Program-made: the position numbers and the translations under genes
In this document: in pieces, positions 17,593 to 26,609 of the stretch
How the letters are laid out: each line of letters begins with the position of its first letter
How positions within the stretch are numbered: the stretch's first letter is position 1
Source: Promethearchaeota archaeon
GTDB lineage: Archaea; Asgardarchaeota; Lokiarchaeia; Helarchaeales; RDOG01
DNA: 64,000 nucleotides
Assembly (NCBI GenBank): GCA_011365055.1
Contig: RDOG01000012.1
Span: forward strand, 62,001 to 126,000
Direction of reading: 5' to 3'
The notes under the pieces: generated by a model
Told to the model about the DNA's origin: nothing
The model's input: only the letters and a program-made list of their open reading frames with translations
Databases searched by the model: none

Positions 17593-18657
17593 ATGATTAG
17601 TTCACATAAAATAAATTTGCCACATAAAATATTGATTGGAAGTAATATTTTAGATAAAATTGGAGAATTATGCCAAAAATTAGGGTTTCCCCGTAACGGA
17701 GGAAATAATAGAATTTTTCTAGTAACTGGTCCTAAGACTAAAGAAATTGCAGGAAAAGCTGTTAAAGACCATCTAGAAGATGCAAAATTCAAGGTAAAAA
17801 TTTATGAAACGAAAGAGGCTAATATAGGTTACGTAAATTGGGCTGTCGACCTAATAAAAGATTATGATCCATCATTGGTTATTGGTGTTGGTGGAGGAAA
17901 AAATATCGATATTGCAAAATTATCAAGCTTTGAATGTGGTTTACCATTTATTAGTGTTCCAACAACACTTGCTCATGATGGGGTTGCTTCTCCATTCTGT
18001 TCTCTAAAAGGTTTGGAATTGGATCATTCTTTTGAAGCTCAAACCCCAATTGCTATACTTGCTGATACAAGCGTTATGATCTCTGCACCTCCTCAATTAT
18101 TAAGTGCAGGTTTTGGAGATATGATCTCAAATTTGACTGCAGTAAAAGATTGGAGAATGGCACATCGAATAAAAAACGAATATTACGGACATTATGCTGC
18201 TCTATTATCACAAATGGCTTCTGAATTAATGCTAAAAAATTATGATAAAATAAATCCTAATAGTGAGGAAAGCGTTCGTATTGTTTTAGAAGCGGTGATT
18301 AGTTCTAGCATGGCTATGGCAGTTGCAGGGAGTTCAAGACCTGCATCTGGATCTGAACATTTGTTTAGTCATGCATTAGACAAAATAGCCCCAAATCATG
18401 CATTACATGGGCATCAATGTGGCGTGGGAGCTATAATGATGATGTATCTTCATGATGGTGATTGGAAAGAAATTAAAAATGCGTTAGAATATGTTGGGGC
18501 TCCTACGACAGCGGAAGGTTTAAGAATAAAAGATGAAACTATAATCAAGGCACTTACAATTGCTCATAAAATGAGAGATAGATTCACAATCTTGCAGACT
18601 GGATTAACTAAAGACGCTGCAGAAAATCTTGCAAAAAGTACAGGTGTAATTCAATGA
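17593..18657 (+). CDS. egsA: sn-Glycerol-1-phosphate dehydrogenase
   Basis: Reduces dihydroxyacetone phosphate to sn-glycerol-1-phosphate, fixing the archaeal lipid stereochemistry. 354 aa, iron-containing-alcohol-dehydrogenase fold. The NAD(P) site is G-V-G-G-G-K-N-I-D at about 96-104, then S-V-P-T-T-L-A-H-D-G at about 118-127. Metal-ligand histidines are in S-E-H-L-F-S-H-A-L and H-G-H-Q-C-G. Start ATG 17593 behind GAGGGAG; its stop overlaps the next start by 4 bases. Some lokiarchaeal genomes were reported to lack this enzyme, so its presence helps place the lineage. Confidence 0.95.
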   Translation: MISSHKINLPHKILIGSNILDKIGELCQKLGFPRNGGNNRIFLVTGPKTKEIAGKAVKDHLEDAKFKVKIYETKEANIGYVNWAVDLIKDYDPSLVIGVGGGKNIDIAKLSSFECGLPFISVPTTLAHDGVASPFCSLKGLELDHSFEAQTPIAILADTSVMISAPPQLLSAGFGDMISNLTAVKDWRMAHRIKNEYYGHYAALLSQMASELMLKNYDKINPNSEESVRIVLEAVISSSMAMAVAGSSRPASGSEHLFSHALDKIAPNHALHGHQCGVGAIMMMYLHDGDWKEIKNALEYVGAPTTAEGLRIKDETIIKALTIAHKMRDRFTILQTGLTKDAAENLAKSTGVIQ

Positions 18658-19709
18658 GTTTTAAAGAAATTCTAAAAGAAGAAGTCTTAAAAATCGAAGA
18701 TACAATTGCATCTTTTTTTAATCAATATTATTTAAGACCTGGAAAATTTTCTAATCCTTTCCTATTTCAATTTTATTCAGATATAAAAAAATACATTTTG
18801 AATGGGGGTAAAAGATTAAGACCTGCTTCTCTAATTATGATTTACAGAGGATTAGGTGGGTCAAATGCTAGTATTTACGAAGGCTCCATATGTGTAGAAT
18901 TATTGCATAATGCATCCTTAGTACATGATGATATTATTGACCATGATCTTGTTAGGCGAGGGGAACCTAGTTTCCATGCTCATTATGATCTATGGTTCCA
19001 AAGAAATTTAGCTCATATTTCTGATCAAATTGATTTCGGTATGGCAATGGGGATACTTGGAGGCGATTTATTAATTGATTTAGGTCAAGAATCTCTAATT
19101 AAATCTGCTTTTGAACCAGATAGAAAATTTAAAGCCCTAATTTATTATCAAGTTGCTTTTAAAGAAATAGTTAATGGTGTGCTTGCTGAATCTTACATTC
19201 AAAACATACCAATAGAACACGTATCCGAATTAGATTATTTCGATATGATATCTAAAAAGACAGCTGCTTTGTTTGAAAAATCCATTTTAATTGGTGCTGT
19301 GTTAGCAGATCCACAAGAATCATTCAAAAAAGAATTAAGTAATTTTGCTTTATCTTTAGGACAAGCATTTCAGATAAGAGACGATATACTTGGGATTTTT
19401 GGTGATGCTAAAAAAACCGGAAAATCATCAGACAGCGATATAAGAGAAGGAAAGAAGACTTTACTTTCTATTTATGCAAATCAAGAGACCGATATATCCG
19501 ATTTATATGGTAAGAGAGGAATAAATCAGAAAGAAATAAAAGAAGTTCGACAAATAATGGTTGATTCAGGTGCTCTTGAAAAAACACGTTCAAAAGCGAA
19601 TCAATTTTGTCAAAAAGCTAAAGAAATGTTATCAAGTATTGAAATAACTGGAAATCCCCTTAAATTTTTTAACGAATTAATAGATTATGTTCAATTTCGT
19701 TCTGTATAG
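18654..19709 (+). CDS. Polyprenyl diphosphate synthase (geranylgeranyl diphosphate synthase)
   Basis: Head-to-tail condensation of IPP onto allylic diphosphates; GGPP is the expected product given the neighbours. 351 aa. G-G-K-R-L-R-P is at 51-57, the first Asp-rich motif D-D-I-I-D at 92-96, and the second D-D-I-L-G at 243-247 after F-Q-I-R. The residues just before the first motif are small (A87, S88), as in enzymes making chains of C20 or longer. It overlaps the G1P dehydrogenase stop by ATGA. Exact chain length cannot be read from the sequence alone. Confidence 0.93.
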   Translation: MSFKEILKEEVLKIEDTIASFFNQYYLRPGKFSNPFLFQFYSDIKKYILNGGKRLRPASLIMIYRGLGGSNASIYEGSICVELLHNASLVHDDIIDHDLVRRGEPSFHAHYDLWFQRNLAHISDQIDFGMAMGILGGDLLIDLGQESLIKSAFEPDRKFKALIYYQVAFKEIVNGVLAESYIQNIPIEHVSELDYFDMISKKTAALFEKSILIGAVLADPQESFKKELSNFALSLGQAFQIRDDILGIFGDAKKTGKSSDSDIREGKKTLLSIYANQETDISDLYGKRGINQKEIKEVRQIMVDSGALEKTRSKANQFCQKAKEMLSSIEITGNPLKFFNELIDYVQFRSV

Positions 19710-19721
19710 GTGATTAATGAC

Positions 19722-20951
19722 TTGGTTGATATAACTTCAAAAGCTGCAGCAGCAATTGTTAGTACGTTTACTTTGAAACCTCACGAAAGATATTTGCAAT
19801 CATTTGAAGAAATTGCAGCGACTGCTGCTATGGGTGCAGTTAACTCATTTGAAAGTAATTCTAGAATTCGATTATCTAGAAAAGATTTTGATGGAATATT
19901 TCTTTCTAGTGCAACAGCCTCTAACGTAATCGGTAGGGAAGGTCAACATAGTTGGGAAACTATTTTCGCATCAAATTTTGGTATCAATATAGATATACAT
20001 GCCTTTTCTAAGGGTAGCGAAGCTTTACACCACTGCATTACTGAATTAAAGGCCGGTGAAGTTGATTTTGTAATTTTAGCAGGATGTGACAAGAGATCTG
20101 ATGAACAACATGTTGGAGATATTTCCAATAAAAGCATTGATCCCAATCTTCGATTATGGAATTGGAGTTGGCAAAATGTATATGCAACAATAGCATCAAA
20201 ATATCTTTACGAATCAATGACGAGTCATGAAGATTTGATGGCTATAGCAATTAATGATAAATATAATGCATCCAATAAGAAGGGTAAGTCATTAAAGGAT
20301 TTTCTAAGCCTAAAATCTAAGAAATTACGAAGATTATCTTATGATCCTTTAACAAATAACGATTATGCTCTAACTACTTACGATGGCGCGGCAGCACTAA
20401 TTCTATGTTCACCTGAGAAAGCATTCGAATATGTTCAGAATCCTGTTTTTATCACAAGTTCTGCTAGCATGACTAGTCCATCAGAATTTTGGACTCAAGA
20501 TAATCCCTTATCCTACCCTGGATTAGAAAAAGCTGTAAGAAAGGCTTATCAATCTGCAAAAATATCTCCAAAAAACATAGATGTTGTAAGTGTTGATACT
20601 AAAGTTACAATCGTTGGTCCAATTGCTTTGGAGGGATTAGGATTAATAAAATATCCTGCAATCAAGAAGATATCTGAACATATTAATAGCTTAGAACCAA
20701 ATTATTCAGAATCACATATCAAATATAAAAATGATTTTGGTAAGGAGTTTATTATAAATCCAAATGGAAGTACATATGAGATTGGAAATATACCTGGAGT
20801 TTCTGGGTTGTATAGGCTTATTAATCTTTCTAAACAATTGAATGGGACTGCTAAAAATCAAGTCAAACCTGAACCTAGCATTGGACTTCTTCAAGAACAA
20901 TCTGCATCTGGAATGAAACAAATGGTTCATATATTGGAGGTAGAAAGATGA
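19722..20951 (+). CDS. Archaeal thiolase-family protein lacking catalytic residues
   Basis: About 409 aa with the archaeal (MVA-type) thiolase fold, but the active site is gone. In the longer reading from GTG 19710 the nucleophile Cys is F99 (segment I-H-A-F-S-K-G against the usual A-C-A-S-G). The first catalytic His segment H-D-C-F reads D-T-K-V, and G-H-P reads G-N-I-P, so that His is Asn. The C-terminal Cys-containing loop is also changed. The NPNGS loop and the C-terminal M-V-H-I strand remain. In archaea a true thiolase forms a complex with DUF35 and HMG-CoA synthase, and here the next gene is exactly that pair fused. I infer a scaffold or substrate-channelling partner. The TTG at 19722 suits the AGGTGA site. 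Confidence 0.82.
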   Translation: MVDITSKAAAAIVSTFTLKPHERYLQSFEEIAATAAMGAVNSFESNSRIRLSRKDFDGIFLSSATASNVIGREGQHSWETIFASNFGINIDIHAFSKGSEALHHCITELKAGEVDFVILAGCDKRSDEQHVGDISNKSIDPNLRLWNWSWQNVYATIASKYLYESMTSHEDLMAIAINDKYNASNKKGKSLKDFLSLKSKKLRRLSYDPLTNNDYALTTYDGAAALILCSPEKAFEYVQNPVFITSSASMTSPSEFWTQDNPLSYPGLEKAVRKAYQSAKISPKNIDVVSVDTKVTIVGPIALEGLGLIKYPAIKKISEHINSLEPNYSESHIKYKNDFGKEFIINPNGSTYEIGNIPGVSGLYRLINLSKQLNGTAKNQVKPEPSIGLLQEQSASGMKQMVHILEVER

Positions 20952-22603
20952 CACATCATAGATATGGTCTTCCATATTATATCCGAACATTGGAGATACG
21001 GCATAGATTAGTTGGGTTCAAACATTCCGAATGCGGGCGTATTTTTTTTAGTTCTAAAATCCACAATTTTTGTCCTATATGTGGGAGAGGTGGAATTATT
21101 TCAAAAGTATCTTTAATACAAGATGGTATAATTGATTCAATTTCAATTAATAGAGAAACCCCAGACGAAGAAAAATGGATTGGTAATAAAGCAGTTGGAA
21201 TTGTTGAAATGAATGTTGAAGGTACCAAAGTTAAAGTACCGACAGAGTTTACGGATTTTGAAATTCCAAATAAAAGTCCCTTTAAAGTTAACGAATGGAT
21301 TTCTCAACCTGTAGAACCAACTGCTCGAATTCTTGAATTCAATCCTGAAGGTGCACTCTATTATGGAATTAAATTCCGCCCTATTCCGAAAAGTAAAAAG
21401 ATGCAAACGCCTTTTTTACCAAAATTAATTGAAAGTGAAAAACCTGGGATTTCCTCAATTGGTATCAGCTTGCCTCGTTACCGTACAACAGCTGAGGAGA
21501 TGGCTAGACAATTTCATATTGATCCGAATTATATAAAAAAGGGATTGGGTGTAGAAGAAGTGTCTGTACCGTCTTGGGATCAAGATACCGGTACTTTTGC
21601 TGTAGATGCTTCACTTGATGCGCTTTCAAGGCTACCTAAAGAATTTATTGACACTATTGGGATGATTGTTGTAGGTTCAGAATCAAAACCCTATTCCGTA
21701 AAACCAACAGCAACTACTGTTCAAAGTTTTTTAGGTTGCAAAAACAATATAATTTGTTATGATGCAGAATTTGCTTGTATTGCAGCTGGGATGCAAATTA
21801 AAAATGCAATAGCATTAATAAAAACAGGTGAAATAGAGTCTGCACTTATCGTTGGATCGGATGTTTCTCAAGGCTCTCCAGGAGATCCTTTAGATCTTGA
21901 TACTGGAGCGGGTGGAGTTTGTATTGTAATTTCAAAATACAATGTAATTTTAGAATATACGGGTATGGATTTTCATGTTGGGGATCATCCTGATTTTGCC
22001 CGTCGTAAAAATCAAATTTATCCTTTTCACGGTTATGCATTAACTGGTAATCCTTCCTATTTTGCGTTTCAAGGTGCAGCTATTGAAAAAACCTTAAAAA
22101 AACTTAACATGTCCATCGATCAGATTAAAGCTGCTACTTTTCATCAACCTAATTATAATTTTATGAAAAAAGAAATTATAAGATTTGGTTTAGATGATGC
22201 TACAAGATTTAAAAAAGGATTAAAACCATGCATCATTGGCAAACCCGTCATAAAAATCGGAAATACTTATTCTGCAGCCACGATGTTTGGTTTAGCAGCT
22301 ATAGTAAATGAACCTTACCATAAATTTGATTTAGGTGAAGAAATAGCATTGAAAGTTGGTTTTGAAGATCCAAAAAATCCAATCTTGAAATTAGAAACTG
22401 GTGATTTTATCTTAACTGGATGGTATGGATCAGGAGCTGCTGGTGGATGCTCCATTTTCAAAGTAACTGACAATATCGGGGAATACATAGAACATACAAC
22501 GCCTTTTAATCAACGTATGATAAATTCAGAAGGAATTGGTGGAAACCGCTATGTATCATTATTGACTAGATATTTTGCAAAAGATATGATAAAAAAGGGA
22601 TAA
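20948..22603 (+). CDS. DUF35 - HMG-CoA synthase fusion protein
   Basis: 551 aa. Residues 1-150 are a DUF35 acyl-CoA-binding protein: a zinc ribbon made of H26, C29, C42 and C45 (one Cys replaced by His) and then an OB-fold. Residues 165-551 are HMG-CoA synthase, which makes HMG-CoA from acetoacetyl-CoA and acetyl-CoA. Its catalytic Glu lies in G-V-E-E (201-204), the nucleophile C277 in A-E-F-A-C, and the His in F-H-Q-P-N-Y. So the synthase looks active. In most archaea these are two genes joined with thiolase in one complex; here they are one chain. The start overlaps the thiolase-like stop by 4 bases. Confidence 0.93.
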   Translation: MTHHRYGLPYYIRTLEIRHRLVGFKHSECGRIFFSSKIHNFCPICGRGGIISKVSLIQDGIIDSISINRETPDEEKWIGNKAVGIVEMNVEGTKVKVPTEFTDFEIPNKSPFKVNEWISQPVEPTARILEFNPEGALYYGIKFRPIPKSKKMQTPFLPKLIESEKPGISSIGISLPRYRTTAEEMARQFHIDPNYIKKGLGVEEVSVPSWDQDTGTFAVDASLDALSRLPKEFIDTIGMIVVGSESKPYSVKPTATTVQSFLGCKNNIICYDAEFACIAAGMQIKNAIALIKTGEIESALIVGSDVSQGSPGDPLDLDTGAGGVCIVISKYNVILEYTGMDFHVGDHPDFARRKNQIYPFHGYALTGNPSYFAFQGAAIEKTLKKLNMSIDQIKAATFHQPNYNFMKKEIIRFGLDDATRFKKGLKPCIIGKPVIKIGNTYSAATMFGLAAIVNEPYHKFDLGEEIALKVGFEDPKNPILKLETGDFILTGWYGSGAAGGCSIFKVTDNIGEYIEHTTPFNQRMINSEGIGGNRYVSLLTRYFAKDMIKKG

Positions 22604-23871
22604 TGGGGGAAATCTTCTTGAATGAAGAAGCTATCATAAAAAAACTTGAAAATGGAACTCTAAAATTACATCAAGTGGAAAATGAAATAAATGGAGATAT
22701 AAATGCAGCTACGAGGATTCGTAGAAAGTATATTGAAAAAATTAAAAATTTGAAGCTGCAAAATATTGGATCATATAGTATGGATATGTCTTTAACTGCA
22801 TCGAGAAATATTGAAAATCCAATAGGTTGTGCATCACTTCCAATTGGCATTGCTGGTCCCTTGAAAGTTAATGGAGAGATTGCAGATGGAGAATATTTAA
22901 TTCCCTTAGCAACTACTGAAGGTGCACTCGTTGCTTCAGTCAGTAGAGGATGCAATATAATTACAAAAAGTGGTGGCGCAAACGTTAGAATAATTAAAAA
23001 TCTTATGACAAGAGCACCAGCAATGAAAATATTGGAAACACCATATGTTGAAAATGCCTTAAAATTAAAAAAATGGGTCGAAGATAATTTTAAAACTATT
23101 AAAAAAGTATTTTTAGAAGTAGATCCATTTGCATCATTAGAAGAAATGCAAACTTGGATTATTGGAAGAACAATTTTTTTCCGATTTCTAGTTTTTCCAG
23201 CAGATGCAATGGGAATGAATATGATAACAACGGGTTCTGAAAAAGCTTGTCAATTTATATCTCAAAATGCCCCAATTAAATGCGAACTGGTTGCAACCAG
23301 TGGGAATATGTGTGTGGATAAAAAACCAAGTGCTTTAAATTATATTCTTGGAAGAGGAAAAACTGTACAAGCTGAAGTTGTAATGAAAAGAAATTATATA
23401 GAAAACGTTCTAAAAACAACACCCGAAGGTATGGTTGAAGTAGTTTATCGAAAATTATACTTGGGAACCGGTCAAGCAGCAGCTTATGGTTTAAACGCGC
23501 ATGTTGCAAACATACTTGCTGCTTTATTTATTGCTACTGGGCAAGATCCTGCACAAGTTGTGGAAGGCTCAATGGGTATAGTTTCAGCCGAAATTCTTGA
23601 AAATAAAGATCTTTATTTTTCGTTAATGCTACCAAGTCTTGAAATAGGTACAATCGGAGGTGGAACAAACCTTCCAACTCAAAATGAAGCTCTACAAATA
23701 ATGGATTGTGCTGGTTTCTATAAAGATAAACCACCAGGGACTAAAAGTAAGAAATTTGGAGAAATTATTACAGCAACGGCTCTTGCAGGAGAAATCAGTC
23801 TTTGTGCAGCTTTATCTGCGGGTCATTTAGCTAGTTCTCATGAAAGATTAGGACGTGGAAAAAAAGAATAA
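22603..23871 (+). CDS. hmgA: HMG-CoA reductase, class I
   Basis: NAD(P)H-dependent reduction of HMG-CoA to mevalonate. 422 aa, the usual size for the soluble archaeal enzyme. E106 lies in T-T-E-G-A-L-V-A-S, D201 in D-A-M-G-M-N-M, the catalytic Lys (240/241) in V-D-K-K-P, G-T-I-G-G-G-T follows in the last third, and the C-terminal His (H413) is in L-A-S-S-H-E-R. All are intact. ATG 22603 overlaps the upstream stop; TTG at 22618, preceded by GGGGGA, is an equally plausible start. It is coupled to HMG-CoA synthase. Confidence 0.95.
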   Translation: MGEIFLNEEAIIKKLENGTLKLHQVENEINGDINAATRIRRKYIEKIKNLKLQNIGSYSMDMSLTASRNIENPIGCASLPIGIAGPLKVNGEIADGEYLIPLATTEGALVASVSRGCNIITKSGGANVRIIKNLMTRAPAMKILETPYVENALKLKKWVEDNFKTIKKVFLEVDPFASLEEMQTWIIGRTIFFRFLVFPADAMGMNMITTGSEKACQFISQNAPIKCELVATSGNMCVDKKPSALNYILGRGKTVQAEVVMKRNYIENVLKTTPEGMVEVVYRKLYLGTGQAAAYGLNAHVANILAALFIATGQDPAQVVEGSMGIVSAEILENKDLYFSLMLPSLEIGTIGGGTNLPTQNEALQIMDCAGFYKDKPPGTKSKKFGEIITATALAGEISLCAALSAGHLASSHERLGRGKKE

Positions 23872-23914
23872 TTAATTCAAAATTCTAATATATAAATAGT
23901 TCAAAATTCAATTT

Positions 23915-24982
23915 TTGGTTGTGATTAAATTATCTAGGGAAACAGAATCTCGGAAACTAGATCATATAAAAATTTCATTGGATAAAAAAATAGAATTCAA
24001 TGAGAAAACTACTGGTTTTGAAGATATTGAGTTAATACATCATGCTTTACCCGAGCTTAATCTTAGTTCAATTGATACTAAAATTACTTTTCTTAAAAGA
24101 AAATTCAATGCTCCGATTTTAATTGAAGCCATGACAGGAGGAAATGAAAATTCTAAAGAAATTAATGAGGTACTTGCTAAGCTTGCATTAGAATTTAATG
24201 TCCCAATGGGAATTGGAAGCCAAAGAGCAGGAATCGAAAATAAAAAAGTAGTCGATTCATATAAAATTGCACGAAATGTCTCAAAAGACATATTTTTAAT
24301 AGGGAATATTGGTGGCGCACAATTAGTTAAGGGTTATGGAATCGAGGAAGTTAATACATGCATTGAAATGATTGAAGCAAATGCAATTGCCATACATCTT
24401 AATCCTTTACAAGAATCTCTTCAAAAAGAAGGAGATAAAAACTTTAAAGGTATTCTAAAAAGAATTGAGGAATTAAAAAATAAGATTTCTGTTCCTATAA
24501 TCATAAAAGAAACTGGTTGTGGTTTTTGCAAAGAGGATTTAAGATTGCTAAAGTCGATAGGAGTAAAAAATATCGATATTTCAGGTGCCGGAGGAACGAG
24601 TTGGGCAGCTGTGGAGCATTATCGAAATGAAAAATACCCTGCTTTAGAACGTCTCTCAAGTACTTTTTGGGATTGGGGGATTCCAACAGTAGTTTCAACA
24701 ATATGGGCCTCAGAAATGGGCTTTGACGTTATATCTTCTGGTGGAATAAGAAATGGATTAGATATAGCAAAGGCTATTAATTGTGGTGCATTAATAGCTG
24801 GTATGGCTCATCCATTTCTGAAACATGCATTTTATAATGATTTAGATAGCTTAAAACAGCAAATGGAACAATTAATTCTTGAATTAAAGACAGCAATGTT
24901 CCTAACGAAATCCGGAGACATTCATGCATTAATGACAGCGGAGAAAATTATTCAAGGCAAAACAAAAAATTGGTTATATTAA
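23915..24982 (+). CDS. fni: Isopentenyl-diphosphate delta-isomerase, type 2 (FMN)
   Basis: Interconverts IPP and DMAPP with reduced FMN. 355 aa TIM barrel. Visible family segments are R-K-L-D-H-I near the N-terminus, M-T-G-G-N after the first strand, G-S-Q-R-A-G, the Q-E-S-L-Q segment bearing the catalytic Gln, K-E-T-G-C-G and G-G-I-R-N-G near the FMN phosphate. It is last in the rightward isoprenoid operon, 43 bases after HMG-CoA reductase. The start is TTG 23915 or GTG 23921. The downstream neighbour, CDP-archaeol synthase, is convergent. Confidence 0.94.
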   Translation: MVVIKLSRETESRKLDHIKISLDKKIEFNEKTTGFEDIELIHHALPELNLSSIDTKITFLKRKFNAPILIEAMTGGNENSKEINEVLAKLALEFNVPMGIGSQRAGIENKKVVDSYKIARNVSKDIFLIGNIGGAQLVKGYGIEEVNTCIEMIEANAIAIHLNPLQESLQKEGDKNFKGILKRIEELKNKISVPIIIKETGCGFCKEDLRLLKSIGVKNIDISGAGGTSWAAVEHYRNEKYPALERLSSTFWDWGIPTVVSTIWASEMGFDVISSGGIRNGLDIAKAINCGALIAGMAHPFLKHAFYNDLDSLKQQMEQLILELKTAMFLTKSGDIHALMTAEKIIQGKTKNWLY

Positions 24983-24995
24983 GATTAAAGACTAA

Positions 24996-25604
24996 TTACC
25001 AAGGTTCATTTTTTAATCCTAGTTTAAATGCACTTCTATTAGCTACAACATGTAAGACTGGAGTAACAATTATAACGAATAGAAGAATTGGCCAAACTAT
25101 TAAAAAATTAATTACCCAAAATTCAATAAGAGAAAATAAAACAGCTCCTAAAATGAAATCAAGTTGATCTAAAATTGGGAATTTTGCACCTCGCTCTCTT
25201 TTAAACCGCCTTTTTATAAAAGATCCTATCATATCTCCCATTAATGCACCAAATGCTAATAAAAATCCTCTTAAAATAGTCATATCATATAAAATAGGAT
25301 GACAAATTGGGTCAGCAAAACCAAAATTATATTCAAATTTGGCAGCAGCTACAGCTCCCAAGACTATCAACCACATCACAAATCCACCAAATGTTCCTAT
25401 TAATGTTCCTCCAAGTAAACCTTGCCATGTTTTTCCATCACCGAGAATTCGTTGATCATCAAAAAAATTCTTTCCTAAATCAATAGGTCTTCCTTTAATA
25501 TATTTACCCATTAAAACTGCTCCACCGTTGGCAAAATATGCCGGTAAAATGTAAAAGAAGCCTATTGGGATTATCCAAAGAAAATCTAATAAAGTTTGCA
25601 TCAT
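24996..25604 (-). CDS. carS: CDP-archaeol synthase
   Basis: Integral membrane CTP transferase (DUF46) that activates unsaturated archaetidic acid (DGGGP) to CDP-archaeol. 202 aa with about five helices. The family segment F-A-N-G-G-A-V lies after the first helix, R-I-L-G-D-G-K-T-W-Q-G marks the cytoplasmic loop, and M-G-D-M-I-G-S-F-I-K-R-R lies in the middle, all conserved in CarS. It overlaps the upstream membrane gene by 4 bases, forming a two-gene operon convergent with the isoprenoid operon, so all lipid steps up to CDP-archaeol are within 13 kb. Confidence 0.93.
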   Translation of the reverse strand: MMQTLLDFLWIIPIGFFYILPAYFANGGAVLMGKYIKGRPIDLGKNFFDDQRILGDGKTWQGLLGGTLIGTFGGFVMWLIVLGAVAAAKFEYNFGFADPICHPILYDMTILRGFLLAFGALMGDMIGSFIKRRFKRERGAKFPILDQLDFILGAVLFSLIEFWVINFLIVWPILLFVIIVTPVLHVVANRSAFKLGLKNEPW

Positions 25605-26236
25605 TCATCCCTTTGTGCTCGTACTATGATTTGAAAATTCCTTACATCTTCAGCATCTCTACCGACAAGAAAAGCACCAACACTAAGAAACATAATTCCT
25701 GCAACTGTATCGAACAAATTATAAGCAAATAAAATGAAAATAATTCCATTTACCATAAAAATCATTCCCATAAAGTTTTCATGAATGTGCAAACCGAGTA
25801 AAATAAATTTTCCCCCTTTTTGATCTGAAACTAGTTTATCTGCTACATGAGGTAATGAGATCATCATAAATAAAGCAAAAAATATCAGGAAAAAAGCAGT
25901 TATAGCAGTTTGAACTTCATTAGATAAAGGTAAATTTGGAACAAAAATCCATGCTACACCAAGAACAATGAGAAAAGTTAAAGTAATTAAAAAAAATTTC
26001 ATATATTTTCGAGATTTTTTATCAATGATTTCTTCTTTTGGTTTATCTAATCTTACACTTGAAAGAACTATAATTGCTAAAATCAACATGGATATATATA
26101 AAATTCTTATTGCTTGAATAATTTCAGGAATTATATAGATTACCAAATACGAGATAATTAGCATTACCCCATATACAAAAGCACAAATTAATCCCGCCAA
26201 TAATATAATAGTTCCTAATTTTCTTTGTTTCGACAT
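25601..26236 (-). CDS. Six-helix membrane protein of unknown function, co-transcribed with carS
   Basis: 211 aa, about six hydrophobic helices (roughly residues 8-32, 42-60, 82-104, 112-131, 150-172, 174-190). A basic loop at 63-80 (K-P-K-E-E... K-K-S-R-K) is followed by a cytoplasmic-looking charged C-terminus. No cysteines, signal cleavage site or enzyme motif are visible. Its stop overlaps the carS start, so the two are translationally coupled; a role in lipid handling is possible but is only inferred from position. I do not recognise the family. Confidence 0.7.
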   Translation of the reverse strand: MSKQRKLGTIILLAGLICAFVYGVMLIISYLVIYIIPEIIQAIRILYISMLILAIIVLSSVRLDKPKEEIIDKKSRKYMKFFLITLTFLIVLGVAWIFVPNLPLSNEVQTAITAFFLIFFALFMMISLPHVADKLVSDQKGGKFILLGLHIHENFMGMIFMVNGIIFILFAYNLFDTVAGIMFLSVGAFLVGRDAEDVRNFQIIVRAQRDE

Positions 26237-26609
26237 TAACTTCCCACTAATTGAACTTTTTTAAATTCATTACAAAAATACAACTTATAAAAATTCCCTA
26301 TTTTGTTATATTTCAATTTTTCAATTAAAATTTCTTTTAAAATATCCAATTTTACTCATTTAATGAGAATTTTATAGAATATAACGAATTAAAAATGATA
26401 TTTAAAGTTGAATCTCATTAAATTCCTTAATATATTTTTTAATTAGTTTATTATTGAGATTATGGATTATTTTTTCTTTAAAAGTGATAGACCTCAATAA
26501 ATATTCTAACATGTATTCAAATTTTATGTTTTTTAAATAATTAAAGAATATTTTTTTACTAATTATTTGATAATTGAAAATAGATAATAAATAATTAAAG
26601 GAATTTTGA
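26237..26609. other. Intergenic region between divergent carS operon and trmO
   Basis: About 370 very AT-rich bases. It holds divergent promoters and a 13-bp palindrome CTCATTTAATGAG at 26355-26367, whose left half recurs near 26413. An AAAGGA ribosome binding site precedes the rightward gene. I see no gene or RNA. Confidence 0.45.

Noticed and set aside
24970..25167. 65-codon ORF after IPP isomerase
   Set aside because: It is antisense to the end of CDP-archaeol synthase and starts inside the isomerase.
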